From positions 186,001 through 250,000 of the forward strand of contig NZ_JAJAPB010000001.1 in NCBI RefSeq assembly GCF_026226615.1: DNA of 64,000 nt. Reading direction: 5' to 3'. The position numbers and the translations under genes are program-made. The notes below the pieces were generated by a model that was not told the DNA's origin, ran no database searches, and saw only the letters and a list, made by a program, of their open reading frames with translations. This document shows positions 54,288-63,865 of this stretch, piece after piece (position 1 is the first letter of the stretch; every line of letters starts with the position of its first letter). The DNA is from Geovibrio ferrireducens (GTDB taxonomy: Bacteria > Chrysiogenota > Deferribacteres > Deferribacterales > Geovibrionaceae).

Positions 54288-55214
54288 CTAATACATATAC
54301 TGCACAAGGATGCGCTGCTTGCTGTCCTTAAGCCATTTATCATAGATGGTTTTTATTTTTTCATCTGAAATTCTGGCTGAAACGGACTGTCTTATCTCTG
54401 CTGTACCTTCGTACTTGTCTTTGAAATTTTCCACATAGAGCACTCTGTACTCGCCGCCGAAAGCCTGAACACCGGTCAAATCCCCTTTGTGTTTGCCTTT
54501 AAGGAGATCCTGAAGGCTGGAATCCAGCGAGTCATACTCAAACCAGCCGAGGTAGCCGCCGTCATCATCATCGCCGAATTTGGCAACAGTTTCGACAAAT
54601 GAGCCGTTCTTTCTGTAAAATTCCAGAGCCTTGTCAAGTGCAAGGCGGTTTTCAAGCTTAAGCATTCTCAGTTCAAGCTGGTCGCTCAGGTCAAGCTTTT
54701 CGGCGTTTTCTTTTATGTATTTGCTGATTTCGTCGTTAGTAACAACCACCTTCGGCGCAAGAACCCTGCTGCGGACTCTGGTGGAGAGGATGTCCATCTT
54801 TATCTGCCATTTATACTGCGCCATTGTGCGGTTTTCTCTGGCGAGAACATCAAGAAGCTGCTGCTCCGTGATGCTGTTTTTCTCCAGAACATCCTTCACC
54901 GCATTGTCCACTTCCTGATCACTCACGCGGACACCTTCACGGCGGGCTGAGTTAAGCACCACATACTGATCCACAAGAAAGTCCAGTGTCTTCTTGGTGT
55001 ACTCCGCGAGAACGCGGTTTTTCTCATTCTCGTCTGCTATGGCGTAAATTGCCTTTGTTCTTTCCGGATTGAGGGATTCGACATCGAATTTGGTTATAAC
55101 GTCATCCCCGACGCGGGCGTAAACCCTGTCAATTACCTGCGCCTGAACCTGCTGTGAGAGGCTCAAAAGAAGCAGGAGCAACATTAATGATCTCAGCTTT
55201 ACCATAAATTTCAT
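54288..55214 (-). CDS. SurA-like periplasmic chaperone
   Basis: Signal peptide (KLRSLMLLLLLLSLSQQVQA) followed by a SurA N-terminal domain (VIDRVYARVGDDVITKFDVE, LDFLVDQYVVLNSARREGV) and a short parvulin-like region with GGYLGWFEYDSL. 308 residues, with one PPIase region instead of the two in E. coli SurA. Likely assists outer-membrane protein folding. Its first ~80 bases overlap the end of the preceding PpiC gene in another frame. Confidence 0.85.
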   Translation of the reverse strand: MKFMVKLRSLMLLLLLLSLSQQVQAQVIDRVYARVGDDVITKFDVESLNPERTKAIYAIADENEKNRVLAEYTKKTLDFLVDQYVVLNSARREGVRVSDQEVDNAVKDVLEKNSITEQQLLDVLARENRTMAQYKWQIKMDILSTRVRSRVLAPKVVVTNDEISKYIKENAEKLDLSDQLELRMLKLENRLALDKALEFYRKNGSFVETVAKFGDDDDGGYLGWFEYDSLDSSLQDLLKGKHKGDLTGVQAFGGEYRVLYVENFKDKYEGTAEIRQSVSARISDEKIKTIYDKWLKDSKQRILVQYMY

Positions 55215-56106
55215 CTATAAAGTTCCTTACGCTTTCTTCCTGTTTCTGTGAATAGAGTCTTGCGTATATTTCTGATTTTACCTGATCAAATCTTTTATTT
55301 TCGCCGTCCCTGTAGGCAACTGTGCGGAAGATGTGAAAACCGTACTCCGACTTGATTATACCGCTGGTTTCCCCCGCTCTCAGCCTGAAGGCTTCCGCAA
55401 AAACTTCCGGATAGTCATCCATGGAGATCCAGCCGAGGTTCCCGCCGTTTTTCTTCTCATCGGATATGGAGTATTCCTCCGCCACCTCAGCAAATGGCAC
55501 ACCCTTTTTAAGCTGCGCCATGGCCTCTTTCGCCTTCTCCTCTTCTATGGTGAGTATCATGAAGACATTAGCTGTTCTTTTCCCGTTAAAGCGGGTCTTA
55601 TTTTCTTCATAATAGGCTTTAAGCTCATCATCAGTAACCTGAACATTGGTGTCAGCCACCTGAGTAAGCATCTTCTGAACCAGCACATTCTCAACCATCT
55701 GTTTTTTCAGGCGGTTTTTCAGCACCTCATCAGTTTCGTTGTCTCCGTTCTCGGCCGCTCTGCCCTCTTCCATCTTATCGATATATCCGGCAATCTTAGC
55801 GCTTCTCTCATCGCCTATGTCAAGTCCGCGCTTTTTCGCCTCGTCCAGAAGCAGCCTGTGGATTATGAAATTGCGCACTATGCGGTCTTTCACGTCCTGA
55901 TTCTCCACAGTGAGCGGGTCCATCTCCAGCACGGTGAAATAGGCATAGTCCAGAAGCTCGGAGTTATCTATCTCCGCACCGTTTATCTTAAGAATTGTGC
56001 GTTTTTCAGCCTTCGGGCGCTTGTCGGCAGATGTTTTTTTGCCGTTATCGCCGCAGCCGAAAAGAAATGCCGTTAAAATTAGTAATATAGCTGTCTTTTT
56101 CATCAT
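55129..56106 (-). CDS. Parvulin-type peptidyl-prolyl isomerase lipoprotein
   Basis: A lipoprotein: signal ILLILTAFLFGC gives an acylated Cys. Then a SurA/PrsA-type helical domain (ILKINGAEIDNSELLDYAYF) and a parvulin domain with TANVFMILTIEEEKA, FAEVAEEYSISDEKKNGGNL, and SEYGFHIFRTV. 325 residues. Together with the SurA-like gene it forms a tandem envelope-chaperone pair downstream of mfd. Confidence 0.87.
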   Translation of the reverse strand: MMKKTAILLILTAFLFGCGDNGKKTSADKRPKAEKRTILKINGAEIDNSELLDYAYFTVLEMDPLTVENQDVKDRIVRNFIIHRLLLDEAKKRGLDIGDERSAKIAGYIDKMEEGRAAENGDNETDEVLKNRLKKQMVENVLVQKMLTQVADTNVQVTDDELKAYYEENKTRFNGKRTANVFMILTIEEEKAKEAMAQLKKGVPFAEVAEEYSISDEKKNGGNLGWISMDDYPEVFAEAFRLRAGETSGIIKSEYGFHIFRTVAYRDGENKRFDQVKSEIYARLYSQKQEESVRNFIDEIYGKAEIINVAPASFEPLTAGSGAGN

Positions 56107-56173
56107 CCGCTTAAGTTACAATATTAATACCCGCAGGGCAACACAAAACGGCTGTGCAATGTTTCTGACAGTT

Positions 56174-59100
56174 TCAGACCTCAACCAGTTCAGAAAGAAT
56201 TTCGCATGTTTTTTGCAGGAAATCGTCTTTTTTCTCAAAATAAAGCACTAAGCTGTTTTCGTTTTCGAACTTGTAAACCGCCTTCGCCTCGCCCAGCACC
56301 TGAACAAGCTTTGCCGGGGAAAGGGGGGTGTCCTTATCAAAAGTTATGCGGACACGCCCTGTATGTATGGCGAGTTTTTCCGCATATGCTTTTCCTGCCA
56401 GATTTTTCATAAGCATTATCCAGCCGAGATTTTCCGTCTCCGGCCTTACATCCCCGTAAACCTGCATAAGGTCATCCAGAAGACCCCGCATCTCCTTCTC
56501 TGACTGTATCTTGGAGAAACGCCTGTAGTAGTCGAACCTGAGCGAAACATCCTCCACATATTCGGCAGAAATGAAGTAAGGCAGAGCAGAGGCCACTTCC
56601 GTCTCGCGGGAGTTGTTAAGCTCACCCTTAAGCTCCTTCACCGCCTCCTCTATCATCTGGAGGAAGAGCTCATAGCCTATCTTCACCATGAAGCCCGACT
56701 GATCAGCACCGAGAAGATCGCCTGCCCCCCTAAGCTGGAGGTCATAGAAGGCTATCTTCACCCCGCTGCCGAGGTCAGAGAGCTGCTGAATAATCTTAAG
56801 CCTTTTGCGGGCTATTTCATTGAGGCTTGTCATACTCGGTACAAGCATGTAGCAGTAGCCCCTTCTGCGTGAGCGCCCCACACGCCCCTTAAGCTGGTAA
56901 ACCTGCGCAAGGCCGAAGTGGGCGGCATTATTTATGATAATAGTGTTGGCATTGGCTATATCTATTCCGTTTTCCACAATAGTAGTGCAGACAAGCACAT
57001 CAAGCTCGCCCTGATAAAAGCTGTAGAGCACACTCTCCATACCGTCTGCGGTCATCTGCCCGTGAGCGATTCCAAGCCTCGCATGGGGCACAAGCTTCCG
57101 CACGGATTCCGCAACGGATTCTATATCCTCAACCCTGTTATGGAGAAAATACACCTGCCCGCCCCTCTCAAGCTCCTTAAGCAGGGCGTTTTTGATCTCA
57201 TCATCGGTCTTGATGACACGGGTTATAATCGGCAGCCTCTCCTCCGGCGGTGTTTCTATTACGCTTATATCCCGTATGCCGGACATGGAAAGCTGCAATG
57301 TGCGGGGGATGGGCGTGGCAGAGAGGTAGATTATATCTATGTTGCTCTTGAGAGCGGTTATCTTTTCCTTATGGGCGACACCGAAGCGCTGCTCCTCGTC
57401 TATCACAAGAAGCCCCAGATCACGGAACTCCACATCCCTGGAAAGCAGCCTGTGAGTGCCGATTATTATATCCACCTCACCGGCCGCAAGTTTGCGAAGG
57501 GTCTTTTTTATTTCAGAGGCTGTTTTGTATCTGCTGATATAGTCCACATTCACAGGCATATCAGCAAAGCGTTTCTTGAAGTTTACATAATGCTGGCGGG
57601 CAAGAACCGTGGTGGGAACAAGAACACCCACCTGCTTGCCGCAGGCAACGGCCTTGCAGGCGGCGCGCATAGCCACCTCTGTTTTCCCGAAACCCACATC
57701 ACCGCAGACAAGGCGCTCCATCGGCTTCTCGTCCTCCATACCCTGATAAACATCATGTATGGCAGAAAGCTGATCGTCCGTTTCGTCATACTCAAAGCCC
57801 TGTTCAAACTGCTCCAGAAGCACTCCGTCATCCCGGAATGCAAAACCTGTTTTCACCTTTCTGTCTGCGTACAGTTTCAGCAGGTCTATTGCCAGCTTCT
57901 TAGCCCTTGCGCTCGCCTGAACTTTCAGCTTTTTCCACGTACTGGTCTGGAGGCTGTGCACCCTCGGTGCTCTGCCTTCCGCACCTATATATTTCTGAAT
58001 ATGGCCTATTTTATCCAGCGGAACGTAGAGTATCTCCCCGTTTTCGTACTCAAGAACGAGGAAATCACCGGCAACACCGCCTATCTCCTTATGGACAAGG
58101 CCTCTGTATATACCTATTCCGTAATCCACATGGACAACGTAATCATCCGGCTCAAGGTCATTCAGGCTTGTGGCATATACCTCTTTCTTCGCTTTTCTGA
58201 CCTTTTTCTTAACCGTTCCGAAGATGTCCTCATCGGTTACAACAGCCACCTTCCCCCTTGGGTCGATAAAGCCGCCGCTCACCTTCTCCCCGTAAAGCCC
58301 TATTCCGTGGGCAGGGAGTTTGAGATATGAGGATATTTCCGTAACCGCTATTTCATGATCCCGCATGAAGTCCAGAAACAGGCTCTTGAGCTTGCGGCTC
58401 TCTATGCAGACCAGCACACCGTATCTGTCATCCAGCAGATCCTTTATCTTCGCCGCGGCATCCGTCACCGACTGGTAGAGGTTCTTCTTCTCATGGGTAA
58501 ACCGCGCCGCCGAGCTGATGAGCCCGCCGTCTTCACTGTCCGCATCCACAGACTCCTCAAAGAGGTGGAGATCACGGGCACTGAGGAGCCTTTCCGCTGT
58601 TTCTGCGTTTATGAAGTTTTTCTCGCTCCCCGCCGGAAGACCGTAGTGATCCTGCTTATCCCTGACTGTATTGTCTATCTCTATGAATGCATCCGCCAGA
58701 TCCCGCTCAAGGGTCACAACCTGCGTCCCAGCACCGAGATAGTCAAAAAGGCTTGCCATGCTTCTGTATATAAAAGGGCTGAACCAGTGGCATCCGGCAA
58801 ACTTGCCGAAGCTTTTCGCCTTCTCGCTCACATGGGGAATCTTCACCGCAGCCAGATCATCCTCATCAAAAAGCGCCTCACCAGCCGGAAGAATAGTAAG
58901 CTCCTCCAGCTTCCTCTCTGTTCTGCGGCTGAATGACTCGAAAACATCCATGCGGTCTATTTCGTCATCAAAAAATTCTATTCTCACAGGGTTTTCCATC
59001 TGCGGAGTAAAAACCTCCGCTATGTCGCCCCTGATTGTGTACTCACCCTGACCGGAAACAAGCTCAACGTTTACATAACCGGAATATTCCAGCGCGTACC

Positions 59101-59485
59101 GCAGTTCCTCCCTGTCCGCCCTGCCCTTCTTTTTCAGGTTTATTACTGACGCCGCAAAAACATCCGCAGGGGGAAGAGCCCTGGCAAGGGATTTCGGGGT
59201 GGTTACAACAACACCCTCAAAGCCGCTCATAAGCCTGTGCAGTGTGCTGACACGCATGGAGAGGACATCGGTAAGAACTCTGGCTTCCTCAAAGGGTTCC
59301 TGTGTGTATTCCGGAAAAGGCGCGACTTTATCCGCTCCGAAAAAGAAAATCAGCTCGGATAAAAGAAGATCAAAACGGTTTCTGTCGGGGGCGATGACAA
59401 GCACCCTGCCCCCGCTGAAATTTTTTCTGAGACGGTATGCGGCGCCTGCGCCCCATAAACCGCCCGTTATTGAAGTGAAGTCCAT
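56174..59485 (-). CDS. mfd: Transcription-repair coupling factor
   Basis: Mfd displaces stalled RNA polymerase and recruits UvrA. 1103 residues with UvrB-like N-terminus (FPEYTQEPFEEARV), the RNA polymerase-interacting domain (PDDYVVHVDYGIGIYRGL), helicase motifs GDVGFGKTEVAMRA, LVIDEEQRFGVAHKE, LSATPIPRTLQ, QLKGRVGRSRRRGYCYML, and a C-terminal D7 domain. Long opposite-strand frames in this region are shadows. Confidence 0.97.
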   Translation of the reverse strand: MDFTSITGGLWGAGAAYRLRKNFSGGRVLVIAPDRNRFDLLLSELIFFFGADKVAPFPEYTQEPFEEARVLTDVLSMRVSTLHRLMSGFEGVVVTTPKSLARALPPADVFAASVINLKKKGRADREELRYALEYSGYVNVELVSGQGEYTIRGDIAEVFTPQMENPVRIEFFDDEIDRMDVFESFSRRTERKLEELTILPAGEALFDEDDLAAVKIPHVSEKAKSFGKFAGCHWFSPFIYRSMASLFDYLGAGTQVVTLERDLADAFIEIDNTVRDKQDHYGLPAGSEKNFINAETAERLLSARDLHLFEESVDADSEDGGLISSAARFTHEKKNLYQSVTDAAAKIKDLLDDRYGVLVCIESRKLKSLFLDFMRDHEIAVTEISSYLKLPAHGIGLYGEKVSGGFIDPRGKVAVVTDEDIFGTVKKKVRKAKKEVYATSLNDLEPDDYVVHVDYGIGIYRGLVHKEIGGVAGDFLVLEYENGEILYVPLDKIGHIQKYIGAEGRAPRVHSLQTSTWKKLKVQASARAKKLAIDLLKLYADRKVKTGFAFRDDGVLLEQFEQGFEYDETDDQLSAIHDVYQGMEDEKPMERLVCGDVGFGKTEVAMRAACKAVACGKQVGVLVPTTVLARQHYVNFKKRFADMPVNVDYISRYKTASEIKKTLRKLAAGEVDIIIGTHRLLSRDVEFRDLGLLVIDEEQRFGVAHKEKITALKSNIDIIYLSATPIPRTLQLSMSGIRDISVIETPPEERLPIITRVIKTDDEIKNALLKELERGGQVYFLHNRVEDIESVAESVRKLVPHARLGIAHGQMTADGMESVLYSFYQGELDVLVCTTIVENGIDIANANTIIINNAAHFGLAQVYQLKGRVGRSRRRGYCYMLVPSMTSLNEIARKRLKIIQQLSDLGSGVKIAFYDLQLRGAGDLLGADQSGFMVKIGYELFLQMIEEAVKELKGELNNSRETEVASALPYFISAEYVEDVSLRFDYYRRFSKIQSEKEMRGLLDDLMQVYGDVRPETENLGWIMLMKNLAGKAYAEKLAIHTGRVRITFDKDTPLSPAKLVQVLGEAKAVYKFENENSLVLYFEKKDDFLQKTCEILSELVEV

Positions 59486-59541
59486 TATTATTTACTGTTC
59501 TTTCGCTTTCTCATTTAATAATATTCCGCTTGATGAACGGT

Positions 59542-60120
59542 CTAGCCAAATCTGCCGAACATTATCTCATCCACCAGTTCGCAGATGATGTGCGCAGCGG
59601 CGATGTGTATCTCCTGAATCCTCGGAGTGCACTCCGAAGGGGAGATAAGCAGATGATCGCACAGACCGCGCATCAGACCGCCGTCCTTGCCGGTAAAGCC
59701 GATGGTGGTCATCCCCTGCCTTCCCGCAGTGCGAAGGGCAGCCAGAACGTTGGGCGAGTTGCCGCTGGTGGAAATCCCCCACGCTATGTCGTTGGTGTTG
59801 CCAAGTGCCTTAAGCTGCTTGTCGAAAACCTCTTCAAAGCTGTAGTCATTGCCTATCGCCGTCAGGGCGGACGTATCAGTCGTCAGCGCAATGGCAGGCA
59901 GAGGCGGACGCTCCATCTTGAAACGGTTGGTAAACTCCGCAGCTATATGCTGGGAATCCGCAGCAGAACCGCCGTTGCCGAAAATCAGCACCTTCCCGCC
60001 GTTCTCAAAACACTTCACTATCTCAGTGGATATGCCTATCAGCACGGGCATAGACTCGGCCGAAAACCTCGCCTGAGTCTCCCGCATCTCATCAAAAATA
60101 TCGCTTATGAAATCTTCCAT
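59542..60120 (-). CDS. gmhA: Sedoheptulose-7-phosphate isomerase
   Basis: SIS-domain enzyme of the ADP-heptose pathway for LPS core. VLIFGNGGSAADSQHIAAEF, STSGNSPNVLAAL, and the late IQEIHIAAAHIICELVDE carry the substrate and zinc ligands. 192 residues. It lies immediately upstream of mfd on the same strand. Confidence 0.93.
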   Translation of the reverse strand: MEDFISDIFDEMRETQARFSAESMPVLIGISTEIVKCFENGGKVLIFGNGGSAADSQHIAAEFTNRFKMERPPLPAIALTTDTSALTAIGNDYSFEEVFDKQLKALGNTNDIAWGISTSGNSPNVLAALRTAGRQGMTTIGFTGKDGGLMRGLCDHLLISPSECTPRIQEIHIAAAHIICELVDEIMFGRFG

Positions 60121-60270
60121 TACGCTACCTTTTAGATTTTAAACTCTATCTGCTATGAAAGAACCCTTTTTCCACAGGAAAAAAGCCCCGTCTTCACTTA
60201 ACTTTACTTATATACTTAATTTCTTCTTATCAATAATCTGATGCTTAATCCTCACAAATTATCACACTTT

Positions 60271-62811
60271 TCACATGTTAATCTGAACAGAGGTTCCTAT
60301 TTGTATTCTGTCTTTTATTTCCGTGTAAAGCGGCACATTTACTCCTTCTTTAACTTCTAAAGTAACCAAAAGACCATATTTAACTTTATCTGACAATTTC
60401 CCTGCATCCCCTCTGCAATTGATTTTTACTCGTATTTTCTCACCATCTATGTAAGGATCAGCATCGTTTCCTTCGAATATTTCATGTTGAATAGTACCAT
60501 TCCTGACACTACGCCAATCAGCTTCTTGACGTCCTTTTACAAAAGATTCTCTTGGCGATTCAAACCACAAACTTGCTTGACGATATTTTTGATTTTGGGC
60601 TTCAATACCTGATATCCACGCAAGAGTAATTGTCAGTTTTCGAGGTATTTTAACAGATGCTAATGACGGTGGTAAAGGAAGATCAAAAAGATCGGCTTCA
60701 TCAGTGTCTAATTCGCCAAAACCAATAACAGTCGCTCTCTGCTCTGTGCATTCTATAACTCTTTTTATATCAGGAACCCCGTAGCCAAGCCACTTCGATA
60801 TGATAGGCTTAACTCTTTTGCTACTAATATTATCTTTAATTGCTTCTCTTATTATATTACCTAAATCACCCCAAGAACAACCGTGGATTAACATTGCCTT
60901 TAGAATAGGTACAAGTTTTTCTCCATATTCATCAAAACCTCTCTCAGTTAATGCCTCTAAAGTTTGAAGGCAAATACCCGCATTATGACTTGTCAAAGCA
61001 GTCGCATTACTTGTTCCCCTCGAATAACACATTCCTCCCGGTGATGCAGAATAGATACCGGGCTCTTTACTTATATTATTCAGCTTAAGCAACGTTTCAG
61101 ATCCAATTATTGGTTCTGTGTAAAGTTGTCGTCCACCAGCATGAATAAGATCAGGCTTAACTGATCTGCGATAACCTAAACCCAACCGAGAAATAGTACT
61201 GGCTAATGGCTGATTGCATATGTCAACACGATTGCCAGCTGTATACGAAAAGCATTTATCATCGTGCTGTGCCCCAACTGTGATTGAGTTTATTGATTCA
61301 GCAGGAGATATTATTTTTCTATCGTGCTCAGTCGCGTATATTCGACTTATCACTTGCTTAACTTGCTGTTTTTCATCTAGATTGCTGAATTCTGAATAGC
61401 TTATCCCTAAATCAAAAGAATTTTCGCAGTTGCCTGCACTGACAATAAATAATACATTATATTTATAACTTAACCAGTCTAATAGTTTAGCAAGAGGACT
61501 CATGGTATTATTAAAGTTAGTATTTCTAATTCCTAACGATAAATTTATGACTTTGACAGAAGGAGCTTGTGCAGAAAACTCTCCATCACCGTCAAGCATC
61601 CTCTTGACAGAAGCGTGAATCAAATCCACTAATAAAATATTTTCAGGAATAGACTCAATTGATTTCCCATGAAAATCAGTTTGAGGGAATAATATCGGTC
61701 GTACATACAATTTCCATTTAAGTGGAACCTTATTAAGACTATAATCTCCATAAAGAATTTGCGAAGCCATACTTGTGCCATGAATTCTGTCTTTGGCTTC
61801 AATATTATCTTCAAAACCATAAGGATCATCTAGCACCAAGCGATCTTTTAACAAATTATGATTCGATAAAGGTAAACCATCTAAAAGCCCAATGACTGGC
61901 TCTTCTTCGGAAGCAAGTTCATGGGGTGAAGAGACATCAGCAACTTCTTCAATAGTCTCATTTATAATCAACATCTGCCCAGTTGGCCTAAACAGCATGA
62001 CATCATCACATTTAACAAATTCAATGTATTCAGGAGAATTCACCATATTTACAATTACATTATAATTCACTTTAATTAATAAAGCATGATAAGAAATCTC
62101 TGAGATTACACAGGAATCAACAACAGAAGCACTCAATGAACTTAACATTTCTTTAAAACGTTTTTCAATACCGTTTCTTTTATCACTATTTTGCCTAAAC
62201 CACAGTTCGACTTCCACAAAGCAATCTTTTCCTTTATGAAAATCTAAGTGTCCCTCCCAATATGAAATGAATCCAGCATTCTCTAATCTATCAATATAGT
62301 TCCATAAACGGATATCTTTAACATGTGTAAAAAGAGATTTAAATGGAGCAAGTCCGTGTTCAAATGAGCTTTCATAATTTTTTGAATATCTTTCCCAAAG
62401 AGAAATAAGCTGCTGCATTCCACTGAGATTTGAAAAAACCATATATACTTTACCGGACAAAGGCTTAGTTTTATCAGCTTGGTCGAAAAAAATATCATCT
62501 GGCTCAATATTATCAAGTGCAAACTCAGACAACCACTCAAAACCTTCTATCTTCGCAACAGCATTATGGAAATTAGAGATGTCTCCTATTGTTTCAATAA
62601 CCAAGACAAACTCTGGTTCCACACCTGTAATACTTGACCGTATTTGAATCCTTTGTTTTTCAAATGCATTAACTAGGACTTTTAATTTCGGCTGAAAACG
62701 TTGAAATTGAAAAGAAGCAGAAGGAATAGAAATTTTTGAAAAACCAGATGGGCGCTTTTCTCTAGACGCTCTCGATGGGGATGGAAAAAAGAGAAGTGGA
62801 CGTTCAGGCAT
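60271..62811 (-). CDS. ietS: Subtilisin-family serine protease, IetS-like
   Basis: An 846-residue S8 protease with no signal peptide, so cytosolic. The triad is intact: Asp311 in PVIGLLDGLPLSNH, His344 in DRIHGTSMAS, Ser601 in CYSRGTSNATA, with the oxyanion Asn461 in FIVSAGNCEN. The first 300 residues are an unassigned N-terminal region and about 200 residues follow the protease domain. It follows the AAA ATPase gene by five bases. The pair matches IetAS, known from an Agrobacterium plasmid as a stability system and reported among antiphage candidates. The segment is clearly more A+T-rich than the preceding 60 kb, which suggests transfer. Confidence 0.85.
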   Translation of the reverse strand: MPERPLLFFPSPSRASREKRPSGFSKISIPSASFQFQRFQPKLKVLVNAFEKQRIQIRSSITGVEPEFVLVIETIGDISNFHNAVAKIEGFEWLSEFALDNIEPDDIFFDQADKTKPLSGKVYMVFSNLSGMQQLISLWERYSKNYESSFEHGLAPFKSLFTHVKDIRLWNYIDRLENAGFISYWEGHLDFHKGKDCFVEVELWFRQNSDKRNGIEKRFKEMLSSLSASVVDSCVISEISYHALLIKVNYNVIVNMVNSPEYIEFVKCDDVMLFRPTGQMLIINETIEEVADVSSPHELASEEEPVIGLLDGLPLSNHNLLKDRLVLDDPYGFEDNIEAKDRIHGTSMASQILYGDYSLNKVPLKWKLYVRPILFPQTDFHGKSIESIPENILLVDLIHASVKRMLDGDGEFSAQAPSVKVINLSLGIRNTNFNNTMSPLAKLLDWLSYKYNVLFIVSAGNCENSFDLGISYSEFSNLDEKQQVKQVISRIYATEHDRKIISPAESINSITVGAQHDDKCFSYTAGNRVDICNQPLASTISRLGLGYRRSVKPDLIHAGGRQLYTEPIIGSETLLKLNNISKEPGIYSASPGGMCYSRGTSNATALTSHNAGICLQTLEALTERGFDEYGEKLVPILKAMLIHGCSWGDLGNIIREAIKDNISSKRVKPIISKWLGYGVPDIKRVIECTEQRATVIGFGELDTDEADLFDLPLPPSLASVKIPRKLTITLAWISGIEAQNQKYRQASLWFESPRESFVKGRQEADWRSVRNGTIQHEIFEGNDADPYIDGEKIRVKINCRGDAGKLSDKVKYGLLVTLEVKEGVNVPLYTEIKDRIQIGTSVQINM

Positions 62812-62816
62812 GATAT

Positions 62817-63806
62817 TTATCCTCCCATATTTTCTTGTTTAACTTCTGTTGTTATTTCTCTCCAAGTTTTCAAAGTTTTTGAGATAATATCTTTCATCTT
62901 TGTGTTAGGCATATTCAACACATATTGCCTATAAACTGATTGCCCAAACTCTTCAATTTCTGCAAAGTTTTTACCAAACAACGATTTGGCAAGTGTTTCT
63001 GGAGCATAGCCTAACTCTACTCCAACCCTTGCTTGAAATCTAATAAACCATTGTGTGATATTGTCTCTTGTTGGCATACCGAGATTTAGCCTTACTTGAA
63101 ACCTTCTCCACACAGCTCGATCTAGCAATTCAGGATGGTTAGTAGCACCAATGACTACAACATGGCTCGGTAATCTATCAATTTGCAATAAAAGAGAACT
63201 CACCACTCTCTTAATCTCACCTGTTTCATGAGTATCACCTCTTTCTTTAGCAAGTGTTTCAAATTCATCAAAAAAAAGTACACATCTATTTGTGGAAGCA
63301 AAATCAAACAGCTTACTTAACCTTCCAGCTGTTTCTCCTAGATAAGAACCTATTAAAGATTCGTATCTAACTACAAATAATGGAATGGCTAACGCTTCAG
63401 CAATAGCTTCGGCCAGGCTCGTTTTACCGTTCCCTGGAGGACCTACAAGAAGAATACGATTGCGTGGTTCTAAATTGTAAGTTCTTAGAAGTGCTGCCCT
63501 GTGATGTTCATTAACAAAAGCCTCACATATTTCTAATATTTTATCATTAAGAATAAGATCAGCAAATTTTTTCTTTGGAAGAATTTCTTGGACTAAGTTA
63601 TTTGATTTTTGTTCAACATGCGCTCCGTTGATCGCACTGCGCTCAGGCGGTGTTGAATGAATGATTCTTTCAAGCTTATTAGCCAAAACATTATGCTGTT
63701 TCTGGCGCTCTTCTGCAATTATAGCCTCAACTGTTTTTCTATATGTTAATTTATCACCTTTAGCAATAGACTCTACTAAAAAAACCAAAAGATCAGCTCT
63801 GGCCAT
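62817..63806 (-). CDS. ietA: AAA+ ATPase, IetA-like
   Basis: A 329-residue single-domain AAA ATPase: Walker A GPPGNGKT (122-129), Walker B VLFFDE (176-181), sensor 1 ATNH (221-224) and arginine fingers in DRAVWRRFQVRL. An N-terminal charged helical part may contact the partner. In the Agrobacterium pair the ATPase acts as antitoxin to the protease. Its order before the protease and the five-base spacing fit that. AAGGAA precedes the ATG. Confidence 0.85.
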   Translation of the reverse strand: MARADLLVFLVESIAKGDKLTYRKTVEAIIAEERQKQHNVLANKLERIIHSTPPERSAINGAHVEQKSNNLVQEILPKKKFADLILNDKILEICEAFVNEHHRAALLRTYNLEPRNRILLVGPPGNGKTSLAEAIAEALAIPLFVVRYESLIGSYLGETAGRLSKLFDFASTNRCVLFFDEFETLAKERGDTHETGEIKRVVSSLLLQIDRLPSHVVVIGATNHPELLDRAVWRRFQVRLNLGMPTRDNITQWFIRFQARVGVELGYAPETLAKSLFGKNFAEIEEFGQSVYRQYVLNMPNTKMKDIISKTLKTWREITTEVKQENMGG

Positions 63807-63836
63807 TAAATTATTCCTTTTCGTATTTATTAAGAG

Positions 63837-63865
63837 AGTTTATGACACATTTTAAACGAAGTCAA
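63837..63865 (-). promoter_or_regulatory. Putative promoter of the ietAS pair
   Basis: On the minus strand TTGACT (63865-63860), 17 bases, TAAACT (63842-63837), about 30 bases before the ietA start. The remaining bases to the window edge show no gene. Confidence 0.6.

Noticed and set aside
56918-58330. 470-residue plus-strand reading frame inside mfd
   Set aside because: It is antisense to well-conserved helicase motifs and resembles no protein. It is an artefact of mfd codon usage.
60121-60270. Attachment site at the island edge
   Set aside because: No tRNA or direct repeat could be matched, because the other island end is outside the window.
63661-63855. Small plus-strand protein opposite ietA
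   Set aside because: It lies antisense to the ATPase N-terminus, has no ribosome-binding site and shows no family resemblance.
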